DNA of 64,000 nucleotides from NCBI RefSeq assembly GCF_003852425.1, contig NZ_QAJN01000004.1:124001-188000 (forward strand). Reading direction: 5' to 3'. Source of the stretch: Paucibacter sp. KBW04. GTDB taxonomy: Bacteria > Pseudomonadota > Gammaproteobacteria > Burkholderiales > Burkholderiaceae_C. Shown here in pieces: positions 18,083 to 27,226 of the stretch (its first letter is position 1; the number at the start of each line of letters is the position of its first letter). Under the pieces are notes generated by a model. That model was not told the origin of the DNA. It saw only the letters and a program-made list of their open reading frames with translations, and made no database searches. The translations under genes and the position numbers were made by a program.

Positions 18083-18223
18083 CGATCCAAAAACCTTTGC
18101 CAAACAAGCAGTTAGCAAGAGTTACGGATCACCCATCGTTCCCCATGGCGGAGTCGACGGGCCTTGTTCTGACAAGACCTGCCTGCTTCGCTCACAAGTC
18201 CCGACCTATATCTAGGAGATGTG

Positions 18224-18514
18224 ATGAAACTGCGTCCTCTGCACGATCGCGTGATCGTTAAGCGCCTCGAACAAGAAACCAAGACCGCTTCGGGCATCGT
18301 CATTCCTGACGCCGCTGCTGAAAAGCCGGATCAAGGCGAAGTGCTGGCCGTCGGCGCCGGCAAGCGCAATGACAAGGGCGACCTGATTGCTCTGAACGTC
18401 AAGGTCGGTGACCGCGTTCTGTTCGGCAAGTACTCGGGCCAGACCGTCAAGGTCGACGGCGACGAGCTGCTGGTGATGCGCGAAGAAGACCTGTTTGCAG
18501 TCGTCGAGAAGTAA
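18224..18514 (+). CDS. groES: Co-chaperonin GroES
   Basis: 96-residue GroES, the heptameric lid of the GroEL folding chamber in the cytoplasm. It opens [18 protein letters not shown] and contains the mobile-loop region [14 protein letters not shown] and the late [20 protein letters not shown] lies five bases before the ATG at 18224; the GTG one codon earlier is in frame but less likely. It is the first gene of a two-gene operon, 58 bases before groEL, under the CIRCE-controlled promoter. Confidence 0.98.
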   Translation: MKLRPLHDRVIVKRLEQETKTASGIVIPDAAAEKPDQGEVLAVGAGKRNDKGDLIALNVKVGDRVLFGKYSGQTVKVDGDELLVMREEDLFAVVEK

Positions 18515-18554
18515 ATCTTCGTCCGACTCGCAACAAGTTCTGACCCTTTTCTAA

Positions 18555-20222
<1,668 letters not shown>

Positions 20223-20267
20223 TTGCTGCCCGCCGGGAAGCCTCGCGCTTCCCTGCTCAGCCAGATC

Positions 20268-20297
20268 AAAAGGGCCGCTTCACAGCGGCCCTTTTTT
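20268..20297. terminator. Rho-independent terminator after groEL
   Basis: AGGGCCGCT, TCAC loop, AGCGGCCCT and a run of six T. Preceding A residues make it usable in both directions, so it can also stop the convergent PEP-CTERM gene. Confidence 0.93.
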
Positions 20298-20319
20298 CAT
20301 TTCAAAGCCCCTGCAAAAC

Positions 20320-20880
20320 TCAGGCGCTGCGACGCTTGCGTGCCGCCAGACCGGCGCCCCCCAAGGCCGCCAACACCAGCGCCAGCGAGGCCGGCTCGGG
20401 CACTTGCGAGTTGTTGTCCATGGTGGCCGTGATCTGGCCGCGGGACAAATAACCCGGCAGATCGAAGTTCTCGCTCCAGGCCTGGTTCTGCCCCTGGCCG
20501 CGCACATGGAAGGCCTGACCCCAAAGCACGTTGGAGCGCACGTTTTCGGTGTCCAGCGCCAGCCCGTCCACGCCATTGGCGCCGAAGCTGGCGTTGAAGG
20601 TTTTCAGCGTATCCAGGTCGAAGTTCAGCACATCCGTATAGGTCTTGTACTTGAAGGTCAGGGTGAAGCTGAAGCTCTCCAAATCCTCCAAGCCTATGGT
20701 GCCGCTATAGCTGCCCGACTTGGTGCTGAAGAAACCCGTGCCCGTCGCCGTCGAAGGCGTCCCCCACCAACCCGGCTCGCCTACACCGCTATAGCTCAAA
20801 CTCACCGGCGCCGCCTGGGCCCCAGCCAGCAGCAATGCCAGGGCCGCACCCAGCATGGTCTTGCCCATCGTGTTTCTCAT
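20320..20880 (-). CDS. PEP-CTERM sorting domain protein
   Basis: Exported protein of 186 residues with a signal peptide (MRNTMGKTMLGAALALLLAG, cleavage near AQAAP) and a C-terminal PEP-CTERM tripartite signal: VPEPASLAL, a hydrophobic helix and the basic end AARKRRSA. Such tails are recognised by an exosortase (EpsH/XrtA), which releases the protein to the cell surface or biofilm matrix. GGGAG precedes the ATG at 20880. The middle part is beta-rich (repeated Ser/Thr/Phe strands, e.g. SFTLTFKYKTYT) and of unknown function. No exosortase gene is in the window. The gene converges on groEL. Confidence 0.88.
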   Translation of the reverse strand: MRNTMGKTMLGAALALLLAGAQAAPVSLSYSGVGEPGWWGTPSTATGTGFFSTKSGSYSGTIGLEDLESFSFTLTFKYKTYTDVLNFDLDTLKTFNASFGANGVDGLALDTENVRSNVLWGQAFHVRGQGQNQAWSENFDLPGYLSRGQITATMDNNSQVPEPASLALVLAALGGAGLAARKRRSA

Positions 20881-21241
20881 CAGTTTTCTCCCTTGTCTAC
20901 AAACCGAGTCAGCCCGCACCGGGCGAGCTGGGCGCAAACCAAACGCCGAACATGCACGGCATCTGTTTCACGAGCCGCGATTTTCTCTGCCCACTGCCGG
21001 GGCCACACCCCGTGTTCGAGGGGACAAAAAAGCGAAAATTTGCCGAAGTTTTGCGAGGGGCAAGACCTGTCACCGCCGGGCCGATTTCTCACCCTTTTTT
21101 TCTGGACTTGGCGGGACTGTGGGCTTGATGCTGCACAAGCGTGGGGCTAGGCCCCACCCGATCCAGGGGAAGGCGGCGTCTGAGAGCAAAATCTAGGCCA
21201 GTGCGCCTACATAATGCGCGATCCTTGGATCCATCCACTTC
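20881..21241. other. Intergenic region between PEP-CTERM and DUF1631 genes
   Basis: 361 bases holding the divergent promoters. A perfect 7-bp inverted repeat GTGGGGC-TAG-GCCCCAC lies at 21141-21157, which could be a hairpin or an operator for the DUF1631 gene. CATAAT near 21211 could be its -10 box. No gene seen. Confidence 0.45.
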
Positions 21242-23251
21242 ATGCCCGCTCCGACCCAGAACTCCTTGTTGGATGAAGCACGCAAGCAGCTGCCCATCCT
21301 GAGCCGCGCCCTGCTGAATGCCATCCAGGACGAACTCGAGGCCAAAGCCCAGCATTTCCCGCTGCAAGACGCCTGGCGCCGCCTGCGCGGCAGCTTCGCC
21401 TTCGACTTCGAGTGCGCGGTACTGCCCTTGATCGAAGCGGCCGCACGCGGCGAGGATCCGATCCAGAAGCGCAGCGGCAGCCTGGAAACGCTCAGCCTGG
21501 TCGACGAGCGCCAGGCCTTGCAAGACGTAGCCATCGCGCATGTGATCCATGTGGTGGAAGAGCAATGCAAGCCAGAGCTGCACCAGCTGGGCAACTTTTT
21601 CGCCGCGCTGCGCGGCACGGCGCGCGCACGCAAGAACGAAAACCCGCTGCGGCCAGGCCTGTTCGCCCAGGCCTTGCTGACCGCCTTCTCCGGCGTCCAA
21701 ATCGAGCCCGAGCGCCGCTACGGCCTGATGCATGTGGCGGCCACGCCGCTGTCGCAAGGCCTGTTGCGTCTCTACTCGGCCCTGTGCGGGGAGTTGCGTG
21801 CCGCCGAACTGAGCGGTTTGGTCGCCAGCCACGCCTCCAAGCTGCAGGACAAGAGCGCCGATCTGCGTCTGTTTGAAGGCCGCAGCCTGAACGAGCCCGC
21901 CACCCTGGATGGCCTGAGCCGTCGGGTGGAGGAGAGAAATTCGCGCCTGCAAGGCCTCGCGAATGCAGGGGCGGCGGGCCAGGAGCCCGTCTTCATCAAG
22001 GCCACCGGCCCCGATATGCTCAACCGTCTGTATGAGCAAATCCTCTCGGATCCGCGCCTGCTGCCGCCCATCAAGGGCTTGCTGGGTCGGCTGCAGGTGG
22101 CCGTGCTGCGCCTGGCCCGCAACGACACCAGCTTGCTGCATCGCCAAGATCACCCGACCTGGCGCTTGCTCAACCGCGTGGCCGCGCACGGCATGGCCTT
22201 CGACAGCACCGAGGACGAGCGCCTGAAAGAGTTTCTGCGCTTTATGGAGGGGGAGCTGCCGCTGCTGATCGACAGCGCCACGCCCAGCGCCGTCCTGTTC
22301 CAGAACGTGCTCAGCCGGGTCGAGGCGCACTTGAGCGCCCAGGCGCAGGAACGCAGCCAGGGCAGCGCCCAAGCCCTCGCCACCTTGGAGCGCAAGGAGT
22401 TGCGACCGCAATGGCTGGAGCTGCTGCGCGAGCAAATCAAGGCCCAAACCGCCGGAGCCCCGCTGGCACCCAAGATGAGCCAGTTCCTGCACAACACCTG
22501 GACGCAGATCATCGTGCAAGCCATGGTCTGGCACGGCCGCGACGCGCCCGAGGTCGCCCAACTCGCCGACTGGGTGGACCTGCTGATCGATAGCCTGCAC
22601 GAGCTGCCCGACGAAGCCGCTCGCCAGGGCTTGCGCAAAAAACTGCCGCCGCTGCTCGCCACCTTCAACGCCGGTTGCGACGCTATCAAGCTGCCCGAGG
22701 CCAAGCGAGAACCGGTGTTGCGCGAGCTGATGGAGCAACACGGCCGCTTGCTGCGCGGCCTCAGCGCCCTGCCCGAAGCCTTGCAGGCCCAGATGCAGGC
22801 CGCTGCCGCGGCCACACCGCCGCAGCCCATGCCCTCGCCCGAGGCCCAGCTCAGCCGCTTGCTGGAGGAGCGCGAGTCTCGTCAGCCGGACCACTGGAGC
22901 AATACCAAGATCGACCGCGGCCAACTGCCCACGGTGCCGGTGCAGCTCTATGACCAGATGACTTCGCTGGAGTCGCAAGCCGCCATCAATCAATGGATGA
23001 TGGGCCTGCAGGTGGGCAATTGGTACCACCTGTTTGTGCAGAGCGAATGGCTGACGGCCCAGGTGGCCTGGGTCAGCGAGAGCCGGCAGTTCTTCCTCTT
23101 CGTCGGTCAAGACCCGGACGAGCGCCACTCCATGACGCGGGGTGCGATCGAAAAGCTGCTGGCCAATGGCCTGATCACCGCCCTGGACGAGACCAATGTG
23201 GTGCAACGCGCCGTGGACACCTTGATGCAGGATTTGAACCATGGCGCGTGA
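21242..23251 (+). CDS. DUF1631 domain-containing protein
   Basis: Cytoplasmic, mostly helical 669-residue protein of the DUF1631 family found in Beta- and Gammaproteobacteria; function unknown. It has no signal peptide or membrane segment. Recognisable features are the N-terminal helical region with AWRRLRGSFAFDFECAVLPL, central helices, and a more conserved C-terminal part (WMMGLQVGNWYHLFVQSEWL, VSESRQFFLFVGQDPDERHS) that resembles a small beta-barrel module. Its last 11 bases overlap the start of the patatin gene, so the two are probably co-translated. The overlap hints at a shared role in the envelope or lipid physiology, but that is inference. Confidence 0.72.
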   Translation: MPAPTQNSLLDEARKQLPILSRALLNAIQDELEAKAQHFPLQDAWRRLRGSFAFDFECAVLPLIEAAARGEDPIQKRSGSLETLSLVDERQALQDVAIAHVIHVVEEQCKPELHQLGNFFAALRGTARARKNENPLRPGLFAQALLTAFSGVQIEPERRYGLMHVAATPLSQGLLRLYSALCGELRAAELSGLVASHASKLQDKSADLRLFEGRSLNEPATLDGLSRRVEERNSRLQGLANAGAAGQEPVFIKATGPDMLNRLYEQILSDPRLLPPIKGLLGRLQVAVLRLARNDTSLLHRQDHPTWRLLNRVAAHGMAFDSTEDERLKEFLRFMEGELPLLIDSATPSAVLFQNVLSRVEAHLSAQAQERSQGSAQALATLERKELRPQWLELLREQIKAQTAGAPLAPKMSQFLHNTWTQIIVQAMVWHGRDAPEVAQLADWVDLLIDSLHELPDEAARQGLRKKLPPLLATFNAGCDAIKLPEAKREPVLRELMEQHGRLLRGLSALPEALQAQMQAAAAATPPQPMPSPEAQLSRLLEERESRQPDHWSNTKIDRGQLPTVPVQLYDQMTSLESQAAINQWMMGLQVGNWYHLFVQSEWLTAQVAWVSESRQFFLFVGQDPDERHSMTRGAIEKLLANGLITALDETNVVQRAVDTLMQDLNHGA

Positions 23252-25535
23252 GAGCCGGGGCTTGCGCCAAAGCCTTGTCCAGCTGGGTTGTCTGGCCTGC
23301 TGCGCGCTGAGCTTGATGGGCGGCGCCGCCCTGGCCCAGACCGACGCGATCGCGCCGCCGGTCAGCGCCACGACGGCAGCTGGCCGCGCCAAGATCGGCC
23401 TGGTGCTTTCGGGTGGAGGCGCGCGCGGCCTGGCCCATGTGGGCGTGCTGAAGGTGCTGGAGCGGGAGCGCATCCCGGTCGATGTGATCGCCGGCACCTC
23501 CATGGGCTCCATCATCGGCGGCCTCTACGCCAGCGGCATGACGGCCCAGGACCTGGAGCGCGAGCTGCTCCGGGTGGTCTGGAGCCATGTGTTCGCCGGC
23601 CGGGTGGACCGCCAGCTCTTGTCACAAAGGCGCAAGGAAGAAGACTTCGAATTCTCTGCGGCGGTCGAACTGGGCATGCGGGACGGCGAAATCCGCCTGC
23701 CGCAAAGCACCTTGTCCAGCCGCGGCTTGGAGATCCTCTTGCGCCGCTTCACCATGCCGGTGCGGCATATCCAGAAATTCGATCAGCTGCCCACGCCCTT
23801 CCGCGCCGTCGCCACCGATATGGAGAGCGGCGCCCAGGTGGTGCTGGCCGATGGCGATCTGGCGCTGGCCATGCGCTCCAGCATGAGCGTACCGGCCGTG
23901 TTCTCACCCACCGAGGTGCACGAGCGCCTGCTGGGCGATGGCGGCCTGGTCAACAATCTGCCGGTGGACGTGGCCCGCAGCATGGGGGCACAGCGCCTGA
24001 TCGCCGTCAATGTGGGCACGCCGCTTTCCAACCGTGCCTCGCTGAGCTCCCTGGTCGGCCTGACCGGGCAGATGATCAATATCCTGACCGAGCAGAATGT
24101 GCAGCGCAGCCTGGCCACGCTGTGGAATGAGGATGTGCTGATCACCCCGCAGCTGCAAAACCTCGGCTCGGGCGACTTTGAACGCACCAAGGAATTCATC
24201 GCCGCCGGCGAGGCCGCGGCCGAGGCCTTGATTCCCCAGCTGCGCGCCCTGGCCCTGAATGCCGAGGACTACGCCGCCTGGCATCTGGCCCGGGTGCAGG
24301 CCAAGCTGCCCAGCCCCAAGATCCAGAGCATCGAGTTCGCCGGCACCACGCTGACCCACCCGGCCCGCTTCCAGGCCCAATTGGAATCGGCACCGGGCCA
24401 GCAGTTCGACACCGAAAGAGCCGAGCGCGATGCGCGCTTCCTGGCCTCCTCGGGCGACTACGAGCGGGTGGACTATCACGTGGAAGAACGGCCAGGCGGC
24501 GACGCCCTGCTGTTCACCATGGACGATAAATACTGGGGGCCCAACTACTTCCGCGTCGGCCTGGACCTGAGCACCGACTTCGACGGCGAGAGCGCCTTCA
24601 ATCTGCGCATCTCCCACAACCGCCATTGGCTCACCCCCACCGGCACCGAGTGGCGCAACCAGGTCTCCATCGGGCAGACGCCCCGCGTGTTCAGCGAGAT
24701 CTACCAACCCCTGAGCTTCAAGATCGGCCACTCCAACGACTGGTTCCTGTCCGCCTGGGCCGAGGCCGAGCGCCGCAACTTCACGCTCTACAACAACAAC
24801 TCCGACATCGCGGCCGCACGCCTGCAGCGCCAGTCCGGCACCGTGGGTTTTGACATCGGCCAGCCCTGGAGCAGCTTGGGCGAGGTCCGCCTGGGCGTGG
24901 TGCACCAGACCTGGCGCAATGTGGCCAAGCTGCTGACGGTCGATCTGGTCGACCCGCGTCTGGACACGACCTGGCAGGAGACTGGACTGCGCCTGCGGGC
25001 CGTCGTCGATCAGCTGGACTTTGCCAACTTCCCGCAGCGCGGCTACCGCGTGCAGTTCGACGCCATCGGCGGCAAGCAATCCGGTGGCCCGGTGCAAAGC
25101 GCCGACTTCCAGCGTGCCGAATTGCAAGCCACCATGGCCAAGAGCTGGGGGGCACACACCCTCAATCTGAACTTCCGCGGCCTGATCGCGCGCCAGCCCG
25201 AGGAGTCGGCCCAAGGGCCTTACACCCTGGGTGGCTTTCAGCAACTCTCGGGCTATCAGTCCGGCCAGTTGATCGGTGACACCCTGGTTTTTGGCCGCGC
25301 CACCTACTACCTGCGCCTGCGCGACAACCCGGTGCTGACCCGCGGCTTCTTCGTCGGCGGCTCGCTGGAGTTGGGCAATGCCTGGATGCGCACCGACAAG
25401 CTCTCGGTTGCCGATCTGCGCACCGCCGCCAGCGCCTTCATCGGCGCCGACACCGGCTTAGGGCCACTCTACCTGGGCCTGGGCTATGCGCCCAAGGGCG
25501 GCACCCTGCTCTATCTCTTTATCGGTCGACCCTGA
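23241..25535 (+). CDS. Patatin-like phospholipase with outer-membrane barrel (PlpD-like, type Vd)
   Basis: 764-residue exported lipase fused to its own barrel. A signal peptide (cleavage near ALAQTDA) leads to a patatin domain with the oxyanion loop SGGGARGLAHVG, the nucleophile Ser87 in GTSMGS and the Asp of the dyad in GDGGLVNN (about residue 234). A POTRA-like segment follows around 350-420 (IQSIEFAGTTLTHPARFQ), then about 16 beta strands of an Omp85-like barrel ending in LYLFIGRP. PlpD from Pseudomonas aeruginosa has the same order, so this is probably a surface or secreted phospholipase A1. The start overlaps the DUF1631 gene. Confidence 0.9.
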   Translation: MARESRGLRQSLVQLGCLACCALSLMGGAALAQTDAIAPPVSATTAAGRAKIGLVLSGGGARGLAHVGVLKVLERERIPVDVIAGTSMGSIIGGLYASGMTAQDLERELLRVVWSHVFAGRVDRQLLSQRRKEEDFEFSAAVELGMRDGEIRLPQSTLSSRGLEILLRRFTMPVRHIQKFDQLPTPFRAVATDMESGAQVVLADGDLALAMRSSMSVPAVFSPTEVHERLLGDGGLVNNLPVDVARSMGAQRLIAVNVGTPLSNRASLSSLVGLTGQMINILTEQNVQRSLATLWNEDVLITPQLQNLGSGDFERTKEFIAAGEAAAEALIPQLRALALNAEDYAAWHLARVQAKLPSPKIQSIEFAGTTLTHPARFQAQLESAPGQQFDTERAERDARFLASSGDYERVDYHVEERPGGDALLFTMDDKYWGPNYFRVGLDLSTDFDGESAFNLRISHNRHWLTPTGTEWRNQVSIGQTPRVFSEIYQPLSFKIGHSNDWFLSAWAEAERRNFTLYNNNSDIAAARLQRQSGTVGFDIGQPWSSLGEVRLGVVHQTWRNVAKLLTVDLVDPRLDTTWQETGLRLRAVVDQLDFANFPQRGYRVQFDAIGGKQSGGPVQSADFQRAELQATMAKSWGAHTLNLNFRGLIARQPEESAQGPYTLGGFQQLSGYQSGQLIGDTLVFGRATYYLRLRDNPVLTRGFFVGGSLELGNAWMRTDKLSVADLRTAASAFIGADTGLGPLYLGLGYAPKGGTLLYLFIGRP

Positions 25536-25545
25536 GCCCAGCGGC

Positions 25546-26382
25546 TCAGGCCGCCGGGGTCGCGGGATCAGCAGCGGGCGCGGACGGGCTCGCTTCCGCC
25601 GCGGCCGCCGGCACCGTATGCACCCACTCGTGCAGGATGGCGGCCACATCGGCCACGCCTTGCTTCTTCAATGCCGAGAACAGGGTCACCCAGACATCCG
25701 ACTCGGCAGTGGCGATGGTGTTCAGATGGGCCAGGGTGGAATAGAGGGCAGCGTCGGCCTCCTTGCGGTTGAGCTTGTCCGACTTGGTCAGCAGCACCAG
25801 CAGCTTGATCTCGCCGTTACGCACCCGTGGGGTGACGAACTCCAGCAGCTGCTTGTCCAGATCGGTCAGGCCCAGGCGCGAATCCACCATCAGCACCACG
25901 CCGGAGAGGCTGCGGCGAATGCCCAGATAGTCGGCCATCACCTTTTGCCAACGCAGCTTGGCGGTGCGCGCCACCGCGGCATAGCCATAACCCGGCAAAT
26001 CGGCGAACCAGGCGTTCGCCGCGTCCTTGGGGCCCACCTCAAACAAATTGATGTGCTGGGTGCGGCCAGGGGTCTTGGAGGCAAAAGCCAGACGCTTTTG
26101 CTGCGCCAGGGTATTGATGGCGGTGGACTTGCCCGCATTGGAGCGGCCGACGAAGGCAATCTCGGGCAATTCGCTGGCGGGCAGGTGGACCAGCTCGCTG
26201 GCGGTGGTCAGGAAACGCGCAGTGTGGGTCCAACCCAACACCATTTTGTCTTCCGCCGAGTCCTCAACACCACGGCTGACCGTGGTTTTCCCTGCACGGC
26301 GAGAGACAAGACGGGTGTAACCCCGCGTAGAAGCGGGCGTTTCAGCCGGTGTGTGTTGCGGCGCAGATGAGGTGTTGGTCAT
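25546..26382 (-). CDS. engB: Ribosome biogenesis GTPase EngB (YihA/YsxC)
   Basis: Essential GTPase acting in 50S subunit assembly. The GTPase motifs are visible: G1 GRSNAGKST, G2 region TPGRTQHIN, G3 DLPGYGYA, G4 TKSDK. At 278 residues it is longer than the usual roughly 200-220: there are about 45 extra N-terminal residues rich in Ser/Thr/Pro before MVLGWTHTARFL, plus an Ala/Pro-rich C-terminal tail (AAAAEASPSAPAADP). The first ATG is kept, but a start at the internal Met (about residue 47) is possible. It is divergent from the cytochrome c4 gene, as in many Betaproteobacteria. Confidence 0.95.
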   Translation of the reverse strand: MTNTSSAPQHTPAETPASTRGYTRLVSRRAGKTTVSRGVEDSAEDKMVLGWTHTARFLTTASELVHLPASELPEIAFVGRSNAGKSTAINTLAQQKRLAFASKTPGRTQHINLFEVGPKDAANAWFADLPGYGYAAVARTAKLRWQKVMADYLGIRRSLSGVVLMVDSRLGLTDLDKQLLEFVTPRVRNGEIKLLVLLTKSDKLNRKEADAALYSTLAHLNTIATAESDVWVTLFSALKKQGVADVAAILHEWVHTVPAAAAEASPSAPAADPATPAA

Positions 26383-26449
26383 GATTTATTAAGCCTTGTG
26401 GTTTGCCATTGTAAAATCCCTGGGTTGCGCCTACCGAATCAATAAATTC

Positions 26450-27079
26450 ATGAAGAAGACTGCTGCTTTCCTGTTGTCGGGCTTTTTGTTGACTTCTGCC
26501 GCGTTGAACGCAGTGGCGAACGAGGCCAAAGCCCCTGCGAAGCCTGACTTGCTCAAGGGCCAAGCCATCTCCACCCAAGTCTGCGCGGCCTGCCACACGG
26601 CAGACGGTTCGCGCGGCACTCCGGCCAACCCCATCATCCAGGGTCAGCATGCCGAGTACCTGGCCAAGCAATTGACCGAATTCAAATCGGGTGTGCGCAA
26701 CAACGCCATCATGAAGGGCATGGCCGCCACGCTGTCCGACGAGGACATCAAGAACGTCGCCGCCTTCTACGCCTCCAAGCACGCCAAGCCCGGTTTCGCC
26801 AAGAACAAGGACACCGTCCATCTGGGCGAAAAGATCTACCGCGGCGGCATTGCCGACCGTTCCATCCCCGCTTGCGCCAGCTGCCACGGCCCAAGTGGCT
26901 CCGGCCTGCCGGTGCAGTACCCGCGTCTGGCCGGTCAGCATGCGGACTACACCGAAGCCCAGCTGAATGCCTTCCGCGCCGGTACTCGCACCAACAACGC
27001 CCAGATGACGGGCGTTGCGGCCAAAATGAATGATCGCGAGATCAAGGCCGTGTCTGACTACATTGCCGGTCTGCGCTAA
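26450..27079 (+). CDS. Diheme cytochrome c4
   Basis: Periplasmic two-domain cytochrome of 209 residues that carries electrons to terminal oxidases. A signal peptide starts MKKTAAFLLSGFLLTSAAL. Two haem sites are visible, CAACH and CASCH, each followed by a Met ligand region (NNAIMKGMA and NNAQMTGVA). Domain duplication is obvious by eye (GQHAEYLAKQLTEFKSG versus GQHADYTEAQLNAFRAG). The ATG at 26450 is chosen because the longer frame would place extra residues before the signal peptide. It stands right before the cytochrome c assembly genes resB and ccsB. Confidence 0.95.
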   Translation: MKKTAAFLLSGFLLTSAALNAVANEAKAPAKPDLLKGQAISTQVCAACHTADGSRGTPANPIIQGQHAEYLAKQLTEFKSGVRNNAIMKGMAATLSDEDIKNVAAFYASKHAKPGFAKNKDTVHLGEKIYRGGIADRSIPACASCHGPSGSGLPVQYPRLAGQHADYTEAQLNAFRAGTRTNNAQMTGVAAKMNDREIKAVSDYIAGLR

Positions 27080-27146
27080 GCGCTCACCCGCAATCTTCGG
27101 GCTTTGCCTGGGCCAGAAATGGCCGGCAAGGTCCGAGCAAAGCTTC

Positions 27147-27176
27147 AAAGGCCGGTGAGTTTCACCGGCCTTTTTT
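27147..27176 (+). terminator. Rho-independent terminator after cytochrome c4
   Basis: AAAGGCCGGTGA, GTT loop, TCACCGGCCTTT followed by more T: a 12-bp stem plus U run between the cytochrome c4 and resB genes, so the assembly genes likely have their own promoter. Confidence 0.92.
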
Positions 27177-27226
27177 CTTGACCTATCTCGCCCTCGCCTG
27201 GCCCGACGTCCCGCGACAATCCGCCC

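Larger units (their letters stand above)
17673..18223. promoter_or_regulatory. Long intergenic region upstream of groES
   Basis: About 550 bases separate the MHS transporter start from groES. The left 340 bases hold the transporter promoter and show no gene I can support. The right part contains the groES promoter, the CIRCE operator and an untranslated leader of roughly 165 bases (listed separately). Confidence 0.6.

Noticed and set aside
21089-23515. A long open frame on the - strand opposite the DUF1631 gene
   Set aside because: Antisense shadow of a real gene; low-complexity Gln/Leu/His-rich product and no start signal.
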